12,191 nucleotides of DNA. Origin: JBCBJZ01 sp038522635 (GTDB lineage: Bacteria; Pseudomonadota; Alphaproteobacteria; Rhizobiales; Hyphomicrobiaceae). The translations under genes were made by a program, and so were the position numbers. The stretch is from the NCBI GenBank assembly GCA_038522635.1, contig JBCBJZ010000114.1:1-12191 (forward strand), read 5' to 3'. Below are positions 1 through 6,100 of the stretch, piece by piece; position 1 is the first letter of the stretch; each line of letters begins with the position of its first letter. The notes beneath the pieces were generated by a model that was not told where the DNA came from, made no database searches, and worked only from the letters and a program-made list of their open reading frames with translations.

Positions 1-300
1 CGCAGCGATTTGGTGGTCAAAGGCGCTGCGCGCCGAGATCTTGAAGCTCGAGCTGGTGGTGCAGCGCAGGTTCTGGTTAAGCGCGCGCCCGCCCGACTTC
101 AAAAAGTACGTGGCGACGCAACGAACCTTCTCTTTGGAACCGTTGTCGAGCGTGACCGAGCCCCAGCCCGTCCAGCGGCCCGGCAGCTTGCTCACCGCGC
201 TGGCCTGCGCCGCCGTCAGCGACACCACCATCATGAGCATCCAAGTCAGACAGGCGAGCGCCGACAGGCGCGCGACGCGGCGTGCGTTCGTGATCATCAT
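1..300 (-). CDS. Small secreted protein of unknown function, 3' end cut off by window edge
   Basis: The frame is open from an ATG at 300 (a second ATG follows at 297) to the window edge, giving 100 residues with no stop. A GGGAG lies just upstream, better spaced for the second ATG. The N-terminus looks like a Sec signal peptide: Arg at residues 7, 8 and 11, a hydrophobic core at about 12-31, and a likely cleavage AQA|SA after residue 33. The mature part starts KLPGRWTGWGSVTLDNGSKE and has two cysteines (C61, C80) that could form a disulfide. The W-x-G-x-G start and alternating polar/hydrophobic residues suggest a small beta-rich periplasmic protein. I recall similar short hypothetical exported proteins in Hyphomicrobiales but cannot name a family or function. 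It lies downstream of thiD on the same strand after a 165-nt gap, so probably has its own promoter. The C-terminus is not visible. Confidence 0.7.
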   Translation of the reverse strand, partial: MMITNARRVARLSALACLTWMLMMVVSLTAAQASAVSKLPGRWTGWGSVTLDNGSKEKVRCVATYFLKSGGRALNQNLRCTTSSSFKISARSAFDHQIAA

Positions 301-352
301 GGTCTCCCTCACCGGTCGGTTGCATGCGGACCTTTGCCCGAGCCCAACCCTG

Positions 353-364
353 CCATAGCTATGG
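353..364. promoter_or_regulatory. 12-bp perfect palindrome upstream of the secreted-protein gene
   Basis: CCATAGCTATGG is a perfect 12-bp inverted repeat. It lies 52 nt upstream of the start codon at 300, inside the 165-nt gap between thiD and the secreted-protein gene. It could be an operator for a dimeric regulator. There is no second copy in the window, and I could not place a convincing -35/-10 pair next to it. The rest of the gap holds one GC-rich hairpin at 433-449 and nothing else I recognise. Confidence 0.25.
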
Positions 365-432
365 TTAGTGCCTCTTATTGCATCAAGTCACCGCGCTGAA
401 GAAGCGCTAATCCTGGGAGGCACTCGCACCTG

Positions 433-449
433 CCAAGCCGGCGGCTTGG
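433..449 (-). terminator. Hairpin just downstream of thiD, possible terminator
   Basis: CCAAGCC, a GGC loop and GGCTTGG form a perfect 7-bp stem with a 3-nt loop. It begins 16 nt past the thiD stop codon on the minus strand. The position suits transcription termination of the tkt-pgk-thiD string, but no U-tract follows, so it is not a classic intrinsic terminator. It could protect a 3' end or work together with Rho. Confidence 0.35.
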
Positions 450-465
450 ATTTGCTGTGGATCGC

Positions 466-1281
466 TCAGGCGTCGGGTGTCCAATCGATCAAGTGGTCGA
501 CGGGGCCCTTTCCCCCTCCTACGCGCAATCTTTGGCCTGCTTCAAGGGCAGCAAAAAGGTAGCGCTTTGCATCCGCCACGCTCGCATCGAGAGGTTTGCC
601 GTGGGCCAGCCCCGCGGCGATGGCCGCTGAGAGCGTACAGCCGGTCCCGTGGGTGTGGGTGGTCCCAAGACGGACGCTTGTGAACTGAACCGTACGCCCA
701 TCCCGCTTGGCGAGCACGTCGACCACATCCTCGCCCCAGGCGCTGTGCCCGCCTTTTAGCAGCACGTTCGTGTTGTGGCGATCCCGTAAGGCTTCGGCCT
801 GGCTCACCATCTCGTCGGTTGACGTTGCCGGGTCGGTTGTGAGGAGACGGGCGGCCTCGGGCAGGTTGGGCGTGATCAGGTGAGCCTGGAACAACAGATC
901 GCTCTGGAGCGCGGCAATCGCTGCCTCGTCGATCAGAACATCGCCGCTGGTGGCGACCATCACCGGATCGAGGACGATCGGGGCCTTTGCTTTGTCGCGT
1001 AACCCTTCAGCGATTCCTTTGATGATCGGGGCTTGAGCCAGCATGCCGATCTTGATCGCGCCGACATCCAAGTCATCGAGCACGGCGCTCAGCTGGGCTG
1101 CGACGAAGGCGGCCGGCACCGGGTGGATCGCATGAACGCCGCGCGTGTTCTGGGCCGTGAGCGCGGTCAGCACACTTGCGCCATAGACCTTGAAAGCGCC
1201 GAAAGCCTTCAGATCGGCCTGGATCCCAGCGCCACCTGAGCTATCTGAACCGGCAATGGTGAGCGCGATCGGGCGCGTCAT
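466..1281 (-). CDS. thiD: Hydroxymethylpyrimidine/phosphomethylpyrimidine kinase
   Basis: ThiD phosphorylates hydroxymethylpyrimidine and then its monophosphate, giving the pyrimidine half of thiamine in the cytoplasm. From the ATG at 1281 the protein has 271 residues, close to the usual ThiD length of about 266. The N-terminus carries the family signature AGSDSSGGAGIQADLKAF (residues 10-27). The C-terminal ribokinase-fold anion-hole motif HGTGC is at 211-215, with the catalytic cysteine at 215, followed by the typical SAAIAAGLA helix and a late PVDHL. An upstream in-frame ATG at 1350 would add 23 residues encoded by a 15-bp tandem repeat. I prefer 1281 because the family starts there, GAGG sits 6 nt upstream, and the ATG overlaps the stop of a short upstream frame (ATGA). 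It probably shares a transcript with pgk and tkt. Tkt, two genes upstream, needs thiamine diphosphate. Confidence 0.93.
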   Translation of the reverse strand: MTRPIALTIAGSDSSGGAGIQADLKAFGAFKVYGASVLTALTAQNTRGVHAIHPVPAAFVAAQLSAVLDDLDVGAIKIGMLAQAPIIKGIAEGLRDKAKAPIVLDPVMVATSGDVLIDEAAIAALQSDLLFQAHLITPNLPEAARLLTTDPATSTDEMVSQAEALRDRHNTNVLLKGGHSAWGEDVVDVLAKRDGRTVQFTSVRLGTTHTHGTGCTLSAAIAAGLAHGKPLDASVADAKRYLFAALEAGQRLRVGGGKGPVDHLIDWTPDA

Positions 1282-1409
1282 GCCTGGCCTCGATTGAAAA
1301 GGCCTCGATCGTTTGGGCCTCGATTGGACAGGCCTCGATCGTTTGGGCATCGGGCAGCCATGTTTGCGTTTGCCGGCGCCCCCACCTTCGTTTTGGCAAC
1401 CTCCCTCAT
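1278..1409 (-). CDS. Possible 43-residue coupling ORF between pgk and thiD
   Basis: An ATG at 1409 overlaps the pgk stop codon in an ATGA, and the frame ends in a TGA overlapping the thiD ATG in a second ATGA. The frame has 43 codons and fills the whole pgk-thiD gap. The first part reads MREVAKTKVGAPANANMAAR. The second is a pentapeptide repeat series (PNDRG, LSNRG, PNDRG, LFNRG) encoded by the 15-bp DNA repeat at 1286-1345. No ribosome binding site is well placed: the nearest GAGG is about 14 nt before the ATG. Translation would therefore depend on termination-reinitiation from pgk. It may be a translational bridge feeding ribosomes to thiD, or chance: the repeat period is a multiple of three, so several frames stay open. 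I recognise no homologue. Confidence 0.25.
   Translation of the reverse strand: MREVAKTKVGAPANANMAARCPNDRGLSNRGPNDRGLFNRGQA
1286..1345. repeat. 15-bp tandem repeat, four copies, upstream of thiD
   Basis: Four adjacent 15-bp units begin at 1286, 1301, 1316 and 1331, each starting GGCCTCGAT. Units 2 and 4 are identical (GGCCTCGATCGTTTG). Units 1 and 3 (GGCCTCGATTGAAAA and GGCCTCGATTGGACA) differ from each other at three places, so there is also a 30-bp higher-order period. A degraded fifth unit starts at 1346 (GGCATCGGG). The array ends 5 nt before the thiD start codon and contains its likely Shine-Dalgarno, so copy number could alter spacing or structure in the thiD leader. Confidence 0.85.
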
Positions 1410-2617
1410 GCGTGATGCGCGCGCCTCAGCGCTGCAACGCCCGGCAAGGTCCGCCCCTCCAGCCATTCCAGGAACGCTCCACCTGCTGACGACAGATAGC
1501 TGAATGCATCGGCCACCTCAGCAGCGTTCAGGGCTGCGACCGTATCGCCGCCACCTGCGATGCTCATCAAGTCGCCGGCGTTCGTGCGTGCGGCCGCATG
1601 GCGGGCCAACGCGCTCGTCCCCACGTCGAACGGCGCGATTTCAAATGCCCCCATGGGGCCGTTCCAAAGCAGCGTCTTGGAGGCGTCCAACGCGGCCTTG
1701 CAGCGCGCGATGGTCTGAACGCCCACGTCGAGCATCATGTGGTCGGCGGGAATGGCGCTTACGTCCACGGTCTGATGCGGCGCGTGCGCCTCAAAGCGCG
1801 TGGCGACAACGCCGTCCGTTGGCAACAAGAGCTCACAGCTATGCGCTTGCGCTTCCGCCATCACGGCCCGGGCGGTGTCAGCCAGATCGCGTTCGCACAG
1901 CGAGGCACCCACATCATGGCCTTGCGCGTGCAGAAAGGTGTTCGCCATGCCACCGCCGATGATCAGCGTGTCGACCTTGGCGATGAGGTGGCGCAGCACA
2001 TCGATTTTCGTTGAGACTTTCGCCCCCCCCACGACGGCTGCGACGGGTCGCTCAGGCTTCTCAAGCGCCGCGGTCAGCGCGTTCAGCTCTTCCATCATCA
2101 AGGGGCCGGCGAAGGACGGCAGGTGATGCGCGATCGCTTCCGTGGACGCGTGCGCGCGGTGGGCACACGAAAACGCGTCGTTCACGTAGAGATCGCCAAG
2201 TTCGGCCAGCGCTTGCGCAAAGGCGGGGTCATTATCCTCTTCCGCAGCGTGAAAGCGCAGGTTTTCAAGCAGCACAACATCGCCATCGACCATCGCCGCG
2301 ATGGCGCTTTGCGCAGGCGCGCCCAGGCACTCTTCGCAAAAGCCGACCGGCTGTCCCATGACGCCAGCCAGAGCTTCCGCAATCGGCCGCAATGATAGAG
2401 CGGGCTTCACCTCACCCTTGGGGCGGCCGAAGTGCGACAGCACCACCACACGGGCGCCCCCCTTCGCCAAGGCCGCCAATCCCGGCACAACGCGCTCAAG
2501 CCGCGTGAGATCGCTGACCAGGCCATCTTGCATGGGCACGTTCAGGTCCGCGCGCACGAGGACCCGCTTGCCCGCCACCGCGCCAGGATCAACCTCGCGA
2601 AGACCATCAATGTTCAT
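1406..2617 (-). CDS. pgk: Phosphoglycerate kinase
   Basis: Pgk transfers phosphate between 1,3-bisphosphoglycerate and ADP in glycolysis, and runs in reverse in gluconeogenesis and the Calvin cycle. It is cytoplasmic and monomeric. The 403-residue length is typical. The substrate-binding N-domain shows RADLNVP (22-28; R22, D24, N26) and SHFGRPKG (61-68; H62, R65), then LLENLRF and VNDAFSCAHRAHAS. The nucleotide-binding C-domain shows VVGGAKVSTKI, LWNGPMGAFE, AGGGDT with the GGGDT loop at 355-359, and the closing SSAGGAFLEWLEG. That last form replaces the STGGGA wording of many bacteria and fits alphaproteobacterial Pgk. The ATG at 2617 has a modest AGGG upstream. The gene lies 67 nt downstream of tkt, with a hairpin between them, and its stop overlaps the start of a short frame leading to thiD. 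All expected active-site residues that I checked are present. Confidence 0.97.
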   Translation of the reverse strand: MNIDGLREVDPGAVAGKRVLVRADLNVPMQDGLVSDLTRLERVVPGLAALAKGGARVVVLSHFGRPKGEVKPALSLRPIAEALAGVMGQPVGFCEECLGAPAQSAIAAMVDGDVVLLENLRFHAAEEDNDPAFAQALAELGDLYVNDAFSCAHRAHASTEAIAHHLPSFAGPLMMEELNALTAALEKPERPVAAVVGGAKVSTKIDVLRHLIAKVDTLIIGGGMANTFLHAQGHDVGASLCERDLADTARAVMAEAQAHSCELLLPTDGVVATRFEAHAPHQTVDVSAIPADHMMLDVGVQTIARCKAALDASKTLLWNGPMGAFEIAPFDVGTSALARHAAARTNAGDLMSIAGGGDTVAALNAAEVADAFSYLSSAGGAFLEWLEGRTLPGVAALRRAHHA

Positions 2618-2648
2618 GGGAGCCCTACCCTATCGAGCGTTGGTCGTG

Positions 2649-2671
2649 GGCAAGCGAAGGCCCCGCTTGCC
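2649..2671 (-). other. Intercistronic hairpin between tkt and pgk
   Basis: GGCAAGCG (2649-2656) and CGCTTGCC (2664-2671) form a perfect 8-bp stem with a 7-nt loop, 13 nt after the tkt stop codon on the minus strand. No U-tract follows. It may act as an RNA processing or 3'-end-stabilising structure that separates tkt and pgk expression, or as a weak terminator. I also looked for a pgk promoter in the 67-nt gap and found none that I trust. Confidence 0.45.
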
Positions 2672-2684
2672 TTACGTTGCGAAT

Positions 2685-4715
2685 TCAAGTGAGCGCAGCC
2701 TTTGCGGCGGCAACCACGGCATCGCTCGTGATGCCGAAGTGCTTGTAGAGTTCGCCAGCCGGCGCCGAGGCCCCAAAGCCCGACATGCCGATAAAGCGGT
2801 CACCGTCGCGCATCAGCCGATCCCAGCTCTGTTGCACCCCCGCTTCGATGATGACGCGAGGCGCCTCGCCGAGCACGTGCGCCCGTGCGCTCACCTCTTG
2901 CGCCAAAAACAGATCGAGACAGGGCATCGAGACCACGGCGGCCTTCACGCCCTGCTCGCTGAGCTGGCGGGCGGCCTCGATCGCAAGTTCAACTTCCGAG
3001 CCCGTCGCGATGAGCGTGACGGCGCGGTCTTCACCACCTTGAAGGACGTAGCCACCTTGCGCGCTGGCGTTGGCGGTTGGTTCAGCAAGCCCCCCGCGGT
3101 CCAGCGCCGGCAGCCCCTGCCGTGACAGCGCCAGGATCGACGGCGTTGTGCTGCTGGCCAATGCGAGCGCCCACGCTTCTGCGGCTTCCACGGCATCGGC
3201 GGGGCGGAACACGTTCAAGTTCGGCATCGCGCGCAGCGCCGCCAAATGCTCCACCGGCTGGTGCGTTGGTCCATCTTCGCCAAGACCGATCGAGTCGTGC
3301 GTCATCACGTAAATCACACGCTGGCCCATCAGCGCGGACAGCCGGATGGAGGGGCGGCAATAGTCTGTGAAGACAAGGAACGTCGCACCGTAGGGCACCA
3401 GCCCGCCGTGCAAGGCGATACCGTTCATGGCAGCCGCCATCGCGTGTTCGCGCACGCCGTAATGGACGTAGCTGCCCGAGAAATCATCGGGCCGCAGCGG
3501 TTTATGATGTGAGGTGAGCGTCCCGTTGGAGCCGGTCAAATCTGCTGATCCGCCCAGCAGCGCGGGCATCGCTGGCACGATCGCCTCCAACACCTTTTGC
3601 GAGGACTGGCGTGTGGCGAGCTTGGGCTGTTCGCTCAAGAAGCCGGCCTTCACGTCCTTGAAGGCCTGGGCAAGCGCGCTCGCTTGAGCCTCATCGCCGA
3701 GTGGATCGGTCAAGCTTGCGCGCGCCTTCGCATGGCTTTCATCCCAGCGCTTGCGGTCATCGCCGCCACGTGAGCCGGCCGCCCGCCACGCATCGAGCAC
3801 ATCGCTTGGCACATCAAACGGCGCTGCGTCCCAGGCGAGCGCCTCGCGCGTGGCAGCAATCTCGTCGGCGCCGAGCGGGCTGCCGTGGGTCTTTGCGGTG
3901 CCCTGCAGCGTTGGCGCGCCGTAACCGATCGTGGTTTTGCAGGCGATCAGCGTCGGGCGATCGGATGCTTTGGCAGCGTTGAGCGCTGCTTCAACGGCGT
4001 CGTGGTCGTGCCCGTCGACGCGCTCGGTATGCCAGCCGCTGGCGGAAAACCGTGCGATCTGGTCATCGCTCGTCGACAGGTCGGTGGAGCCATCGATCGA
4101 GATTGCGTTGTCGTCGAAGAGCACGATCAGGCGCGACAACTTCAGGTGGCCCGCGAGCGAAATCGCCTCTTGCGAGATCCCCTCCATCAGGCAGCCATCG
4201 CCGGCGATGCAGTAGGTATGGTGATCGACCACATCCGTGCCATGACGTTCACGCAAGACGCGTTCGGCAAGCGCCATCCCAACCGCATTGGCGATGCCCT
4301 GCCCGAGCGGCCCCGTTGTCGTCTCAATGCCCGGCGCATGCCCATATTCAGGATGCCCTGCGGTTTTGCTGCCAAGCTGCCGGAACGCCTCCAGATCACC
4401 GCGCTCCATGCCTGTGGTGCCGGTGAGGTAGAGCAAGGCGTAAAGCAGCATCGAACCGTGGCCTGCCGACAGCACGAAGCGGTCGCGGTTGGGCCACGCG
4501 GGGTCGGCGGCATCAAACCGCAACGCCTTGGTGAAAAGCACGGTGGCCGCATCCGCCATGCCCATCGGCATGCCCGGGTGCCCGGAATTGGCCGCTTGCA
4601 CGGCATCCATCGCGAGGACACGGATCGCATCGGCCATGCGCAGGCGTAGCGCGCGGGCGGGCGTCGCCTCCACGGGCGCGGCTGACGTCGGCCCTGACGG
4701 GCTGGTTGCGGTCAT
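2685..4715 (-). CDS. tkt: Transketolase
   Basis: This thiamine-diphosphate enzyme moves two-carbon ketol units between sugar phosphates in the non-oxidative pentose phosphate pathway and Calvin cycle. From the ATG at 4715 it has 676 residues, a normal transketolase length. The N-terminal domain shows AANSGHPGMPMGMAD (H46), SAGHGSMLLYALLYL (83-97), TTGPLGQGIANAVG (133-146) and the cofactor motif GDGCLMEG (172-179). The central domain has YVHYGVREHAM with the catalytic glutamate E423, the cofactor-activating residue equivalent to E411 of the E. coli enzyme, and MTHDSIGLGEDGPTHQPVEHLA. A C-terminal transketolase domain follows. A longer frame begins at a TTG at 4766, but GAAGG sits 8 nt upstream of the ATG at 4715, and only the later start gives a typical N-terminus. 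It heads the tkt-pgk-thiD string. The N-terminal tail (residues 2-20, rich in Ala, Ser, Thr and Pro) is probably disordered. Confidence 0.97.
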   Translation of the reverse strand: MTATSPSGPTSAAPVEATPARALRLRMADAIRVLAMDAVQAANSGHPGMPMGMADAATVLFTKALRFDAADPAWPNRDRFVLSAGHGSMLLYALLYLTGTTGMERGDLEAFRQLGSKTAGHPEYGHAPGIETTTGPLGQGIANAVGMALAERVLRERHGTDVVDHHTYCIAGDGCLMEGISQEAISLAGHLKLSRLIVLFDDNAISIDGSTDLSTSDDQIARFSASGWHTERVDGHDHDAVEAALNAAKASDRPTLIACKTTIGYGAPTLQGTAKTHGSPLGADEIAATREALAWDAAPFDVPSDVLDAWRAAGSRGGDDRKRWDESHAKARASLTDPLGDEAQASALAQAFKDVKAGFLSEQPKLATRQSSQKVLEAIVPAMPALLGGSADLTGSNGTLTSHHKPLRPDDFSGSYVHYGVREHAMAAAMNGIALHGGLVPYGATFLVFTDYCRPSIRLSALMGQRVIYVMTHDSIGLGEDGPTHQPVEHLAALRAMPNLNVFRPADAVEAAEAWALALASSTTPSILALSRQGLPALDRGGLAEPTANASAQGGYVLQGGEDRAVTLIATGSEVELAIEAARQLSEQGVKAAVVSMPCLDLFLAQEVSARAHVLGEAPRVIIEAGVQQSWDRLMRDGDRFIGMSGFGASAPAGELYKHFGITSDAVVAAAKAALT

Positions 4716-4974
4716 CGGTTTACCTTCAAGCGTAAGGGCAAGCGTCCGGGCTGTCGGCGCCAACAAGGGTCACGGCCACAACACGCAAGCACGGTTCGCG
4801 GGCGTACCGCTCAAGCGACCGGGCACAACGGTGATGTGGGTGTGGTGTTTGGGCCGTTTCCTTAGCCAAACGCCCGCGCAGCGTCCAGGGGCGTGGAGGC
4901 GAAAACGTTTGCCCCCAAACGCCTGTTGTGCCTCGCCCCTTGCGGCGCGCGCCGGCCGCGTTGTACGTGCGCCG
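4716..4974. promoter_or_regulatory. 259-nt intergenic region upstream of tkt
   Basis: This gap lies between the stop of the crotonase gene and the tkt start, both on the minus strand, so it should hold the promoter for the tkt string. A 9-bp direct repeat, CCAAACGCC on the plus strand, occurs at 4866-4874 and 4915-4923, 49 bp apart. GTTTGG at 4847-4852 can pair with CCAAAC at 4866-4871 across a 13-nt loop. The palindrome AAACGTTT lies near 4904-4911. A GC-rich inverted repeat (GCGGC at 4942-4946, GCCGC at 4955-4959) lies about 15-30 nt past the crotonase stop and may help end that transcript. I could not identify a reliable -35/-10 pair or a defined regulator site, and no coding frame here looks real. 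Confidence 0.35.
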
Positions 4975-5838
4975 TTAACGTTCGCCTTCCGTTACCTCGA
5001 ACGGCATGTTGGTGGTCCAGTCGAAGGTGCCCTGGTCGCGCTCCTCAACCGCCTGTTGCCAGCCGTGGGTTTCTGCTCGCGCCTTGAAATTCATGCCCTC
5101 TGGTGAATGCCGCGTGATCCCATCAAACAGGGTCGCCAGCGTCTGCGTCGTTTGCAGGCCCATGTTGAGCAGCGGCTGGTTGATCATCAGCTTTTGCATG
5201 GTGAGCTGGTTTTTCGGCACACGCGCCATGCGGTCCGCGAGGGCATCGACCTCGGCGTCTAACGCGCTGCTCGGCACAGCCTTCAGGATCAGCCCCATCT
5301 CGGCCGCTTCCGCGCCGCTGATCTTGTCGCCGGTGAACAGCATGCGTTTCGCTTTCTCAGCCCCTAGCCTGTAGACCCACATCGCCGTCGTCGGGCAGCC
5401 CCACACGCGGGCCGGCATGTAACCGATACGCGCGTCCTCCGCCATGATCACCAAATCGCTGCATAGCGCGATGTCCGAGCCGCCGGCCACCGCATAGCCG
5501 TGCACCTTGCAAATCACCGGGCAGCGCGAGCGAAACAGGCTCATGAACGCTTCGGTGTTGCGGCTCATGAAGGCGTAGTCCTTCATCGGGTCCCACGGCA
5601 TCGTCTGCGTGAGCCCATCTGCGTTGCCGTGCGCGAAGGCGGTCATATCGTAGCCCGCGCAGAAGGCCCGGCCAGCGCCCGCGAGCACGATCACGTGGAT
5701 CTTCTCGTCCGCGTCAGCCCGTTGCACCGCCGCTTGCAGCGCGTCAGGCAGATCAAGATCGATGGCGTTCAGGACCTCAGGGCGGTTGAGGGTGATGCGC
5801 GCGATCCGCCCATCGCGTTCGTAGAGAACGTTGTCCAT
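4975..5838 (-). CDS. Crotonase-family protein (annotated type: enoyl-CoA hydratase/isomerase)
   Basis: 287 residues with the crotonase fold. The N-terminus gives RIARITLNRPEVLNAID (11-27). The first oxyanion-hole strand is GRAFCAGYDM (56-65) and the second is KVHGYAVAGGSDIAL (111-125), so acyl-CoA binding looks intact. The usual hydratase acids are not conserved: the position of the first glutamate is D122, and the second region reads GYMPARVWGCP (139-149) with no glutamate. Residues 66-90 form a longer loop than in short-chain hydratases. The WGCPTTAMWVYRLG stretch and the tail TLFDGITRHSPEG recall an actinobacterial/proteobacterial crotonase subfamily of unknown substrate, so simple hydratase activity should not be assumed. 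The ATG at 5838 has GGGAGG 5 nt upstream. It is divergent from the FAD/GcvT gene across 262 nt. No beta-oxidation partner lies in the window. Confidence 0.88.
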   Translation of the reverse strand: MDNVLYERDGRIARITLNRPEVLNAIDLDLPDALQAAVQRADADEKIHVIVLAGAGRAFCAGYDMTAFAHGNADGLTQTMPWDPMKDYAFMSRNTEAFMSLFRSRCPVICKVHGYAVAGGSDIALCSDLVIMAEDARIGYMPARVWGCPTTAMWVYRLGAEKAKRMLFTGDKISGAEAAEMGLILKAVPSSALDAEVDALADRMARVPKNQLTMQKLMINQPLLNMGLQTTQTLATLFDGITRHSPEGMNFKARAETHGWQQAVEERDQGTFDWTTNMPFEVTEGER

Positions 5839-6100
5839 GCGGCCTCCCGTTGCCTATTCCCGACGGCATCCCCGACGCGGCCGGTCGCCTCAACGATAGA
5901 CGCGCCGCGCGCCGTGCGGCAATGCGGGGCTGGCGTGCGGGCGTAGCTCTGCCCATGATGGGTTGCGCGACCCGGTTGACGATAACTTAATTGGCCCTCC
6001 ACCCAGCCTTCCACCGCGTGCCCGACTTGCCACCGCGTGCCCGACTTGCCACCGCGTGATTGAAACCATCAACACGTGCCAAACCTTGAGGATGCTGCCC
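5839..6100. promoter_or_regulatory. 262-nt divergent intergenic region
   Basis: This region separates the minus-strand crotonase gene from the plus-strand FAD/GcvT gene and must carry both promoters. A near-perfect 14-bp palindrome, GGGTTGCGCGACCC, lies at 5960-5973, immediately before an AT-richer stretch (GATAACTTAATT, 5981-5992) that is unusual for this GC-rich window. CCCATGATGGG at 5952-5962 is another short inverted repeat beside it. These are reasonable candidates for an operator next to a promoter. I could not fit a good -35/-10 pair with confidence. The right-hand end carries a 19-bp tandem repeat, listed separately. Confidence 0.4.
6011..6058. repeat. 19-bp tandem repeat, 2.5 exact copies, upstream of the FAD/GcvT gene
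   Basis: The unit CCACCGCGTGCCCGACTTG occurs exactly at 6011-6029 and 6030-6048, followed by the first 10 bases again at 6049-6058. The array ends 42 nt before the chosen start codon, so it probably lies in the 5' untranslated region or near the promoter. Identity between copies suggests a recent duplication. The count may vary between strains by slippage. Confidence 0.9.

Noticed and set aside
1286..1345. CRISPR-like array
   Set aside because: The 15-bp units are directly adjacent with no spacers, too short for CRISPR repeats, and no cas gene is present; it is a minisatellite.
1282..1350. N-terminal extension of ThiD from the ATG at 1350
   Set aside because: It adds 23 repeat-encoded basic residues absent from the family, lacks a ribosome binding site, and the ATG at 1281 begins exactly at the conserved domain.
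3885..4649. Plus-strand frame of 254 codons opposite tkt
   Set aside because: It lies wholly inside transketolase on the other strand and has no motif; the tkt frame explains the sequence fully.
4716..4766. TTG start at 4766 for transketolase
   Set aside because: TTG is a rare start, no ribosome binding site precedes it, and GAAGG is correctly placed for the ATG at 4715.
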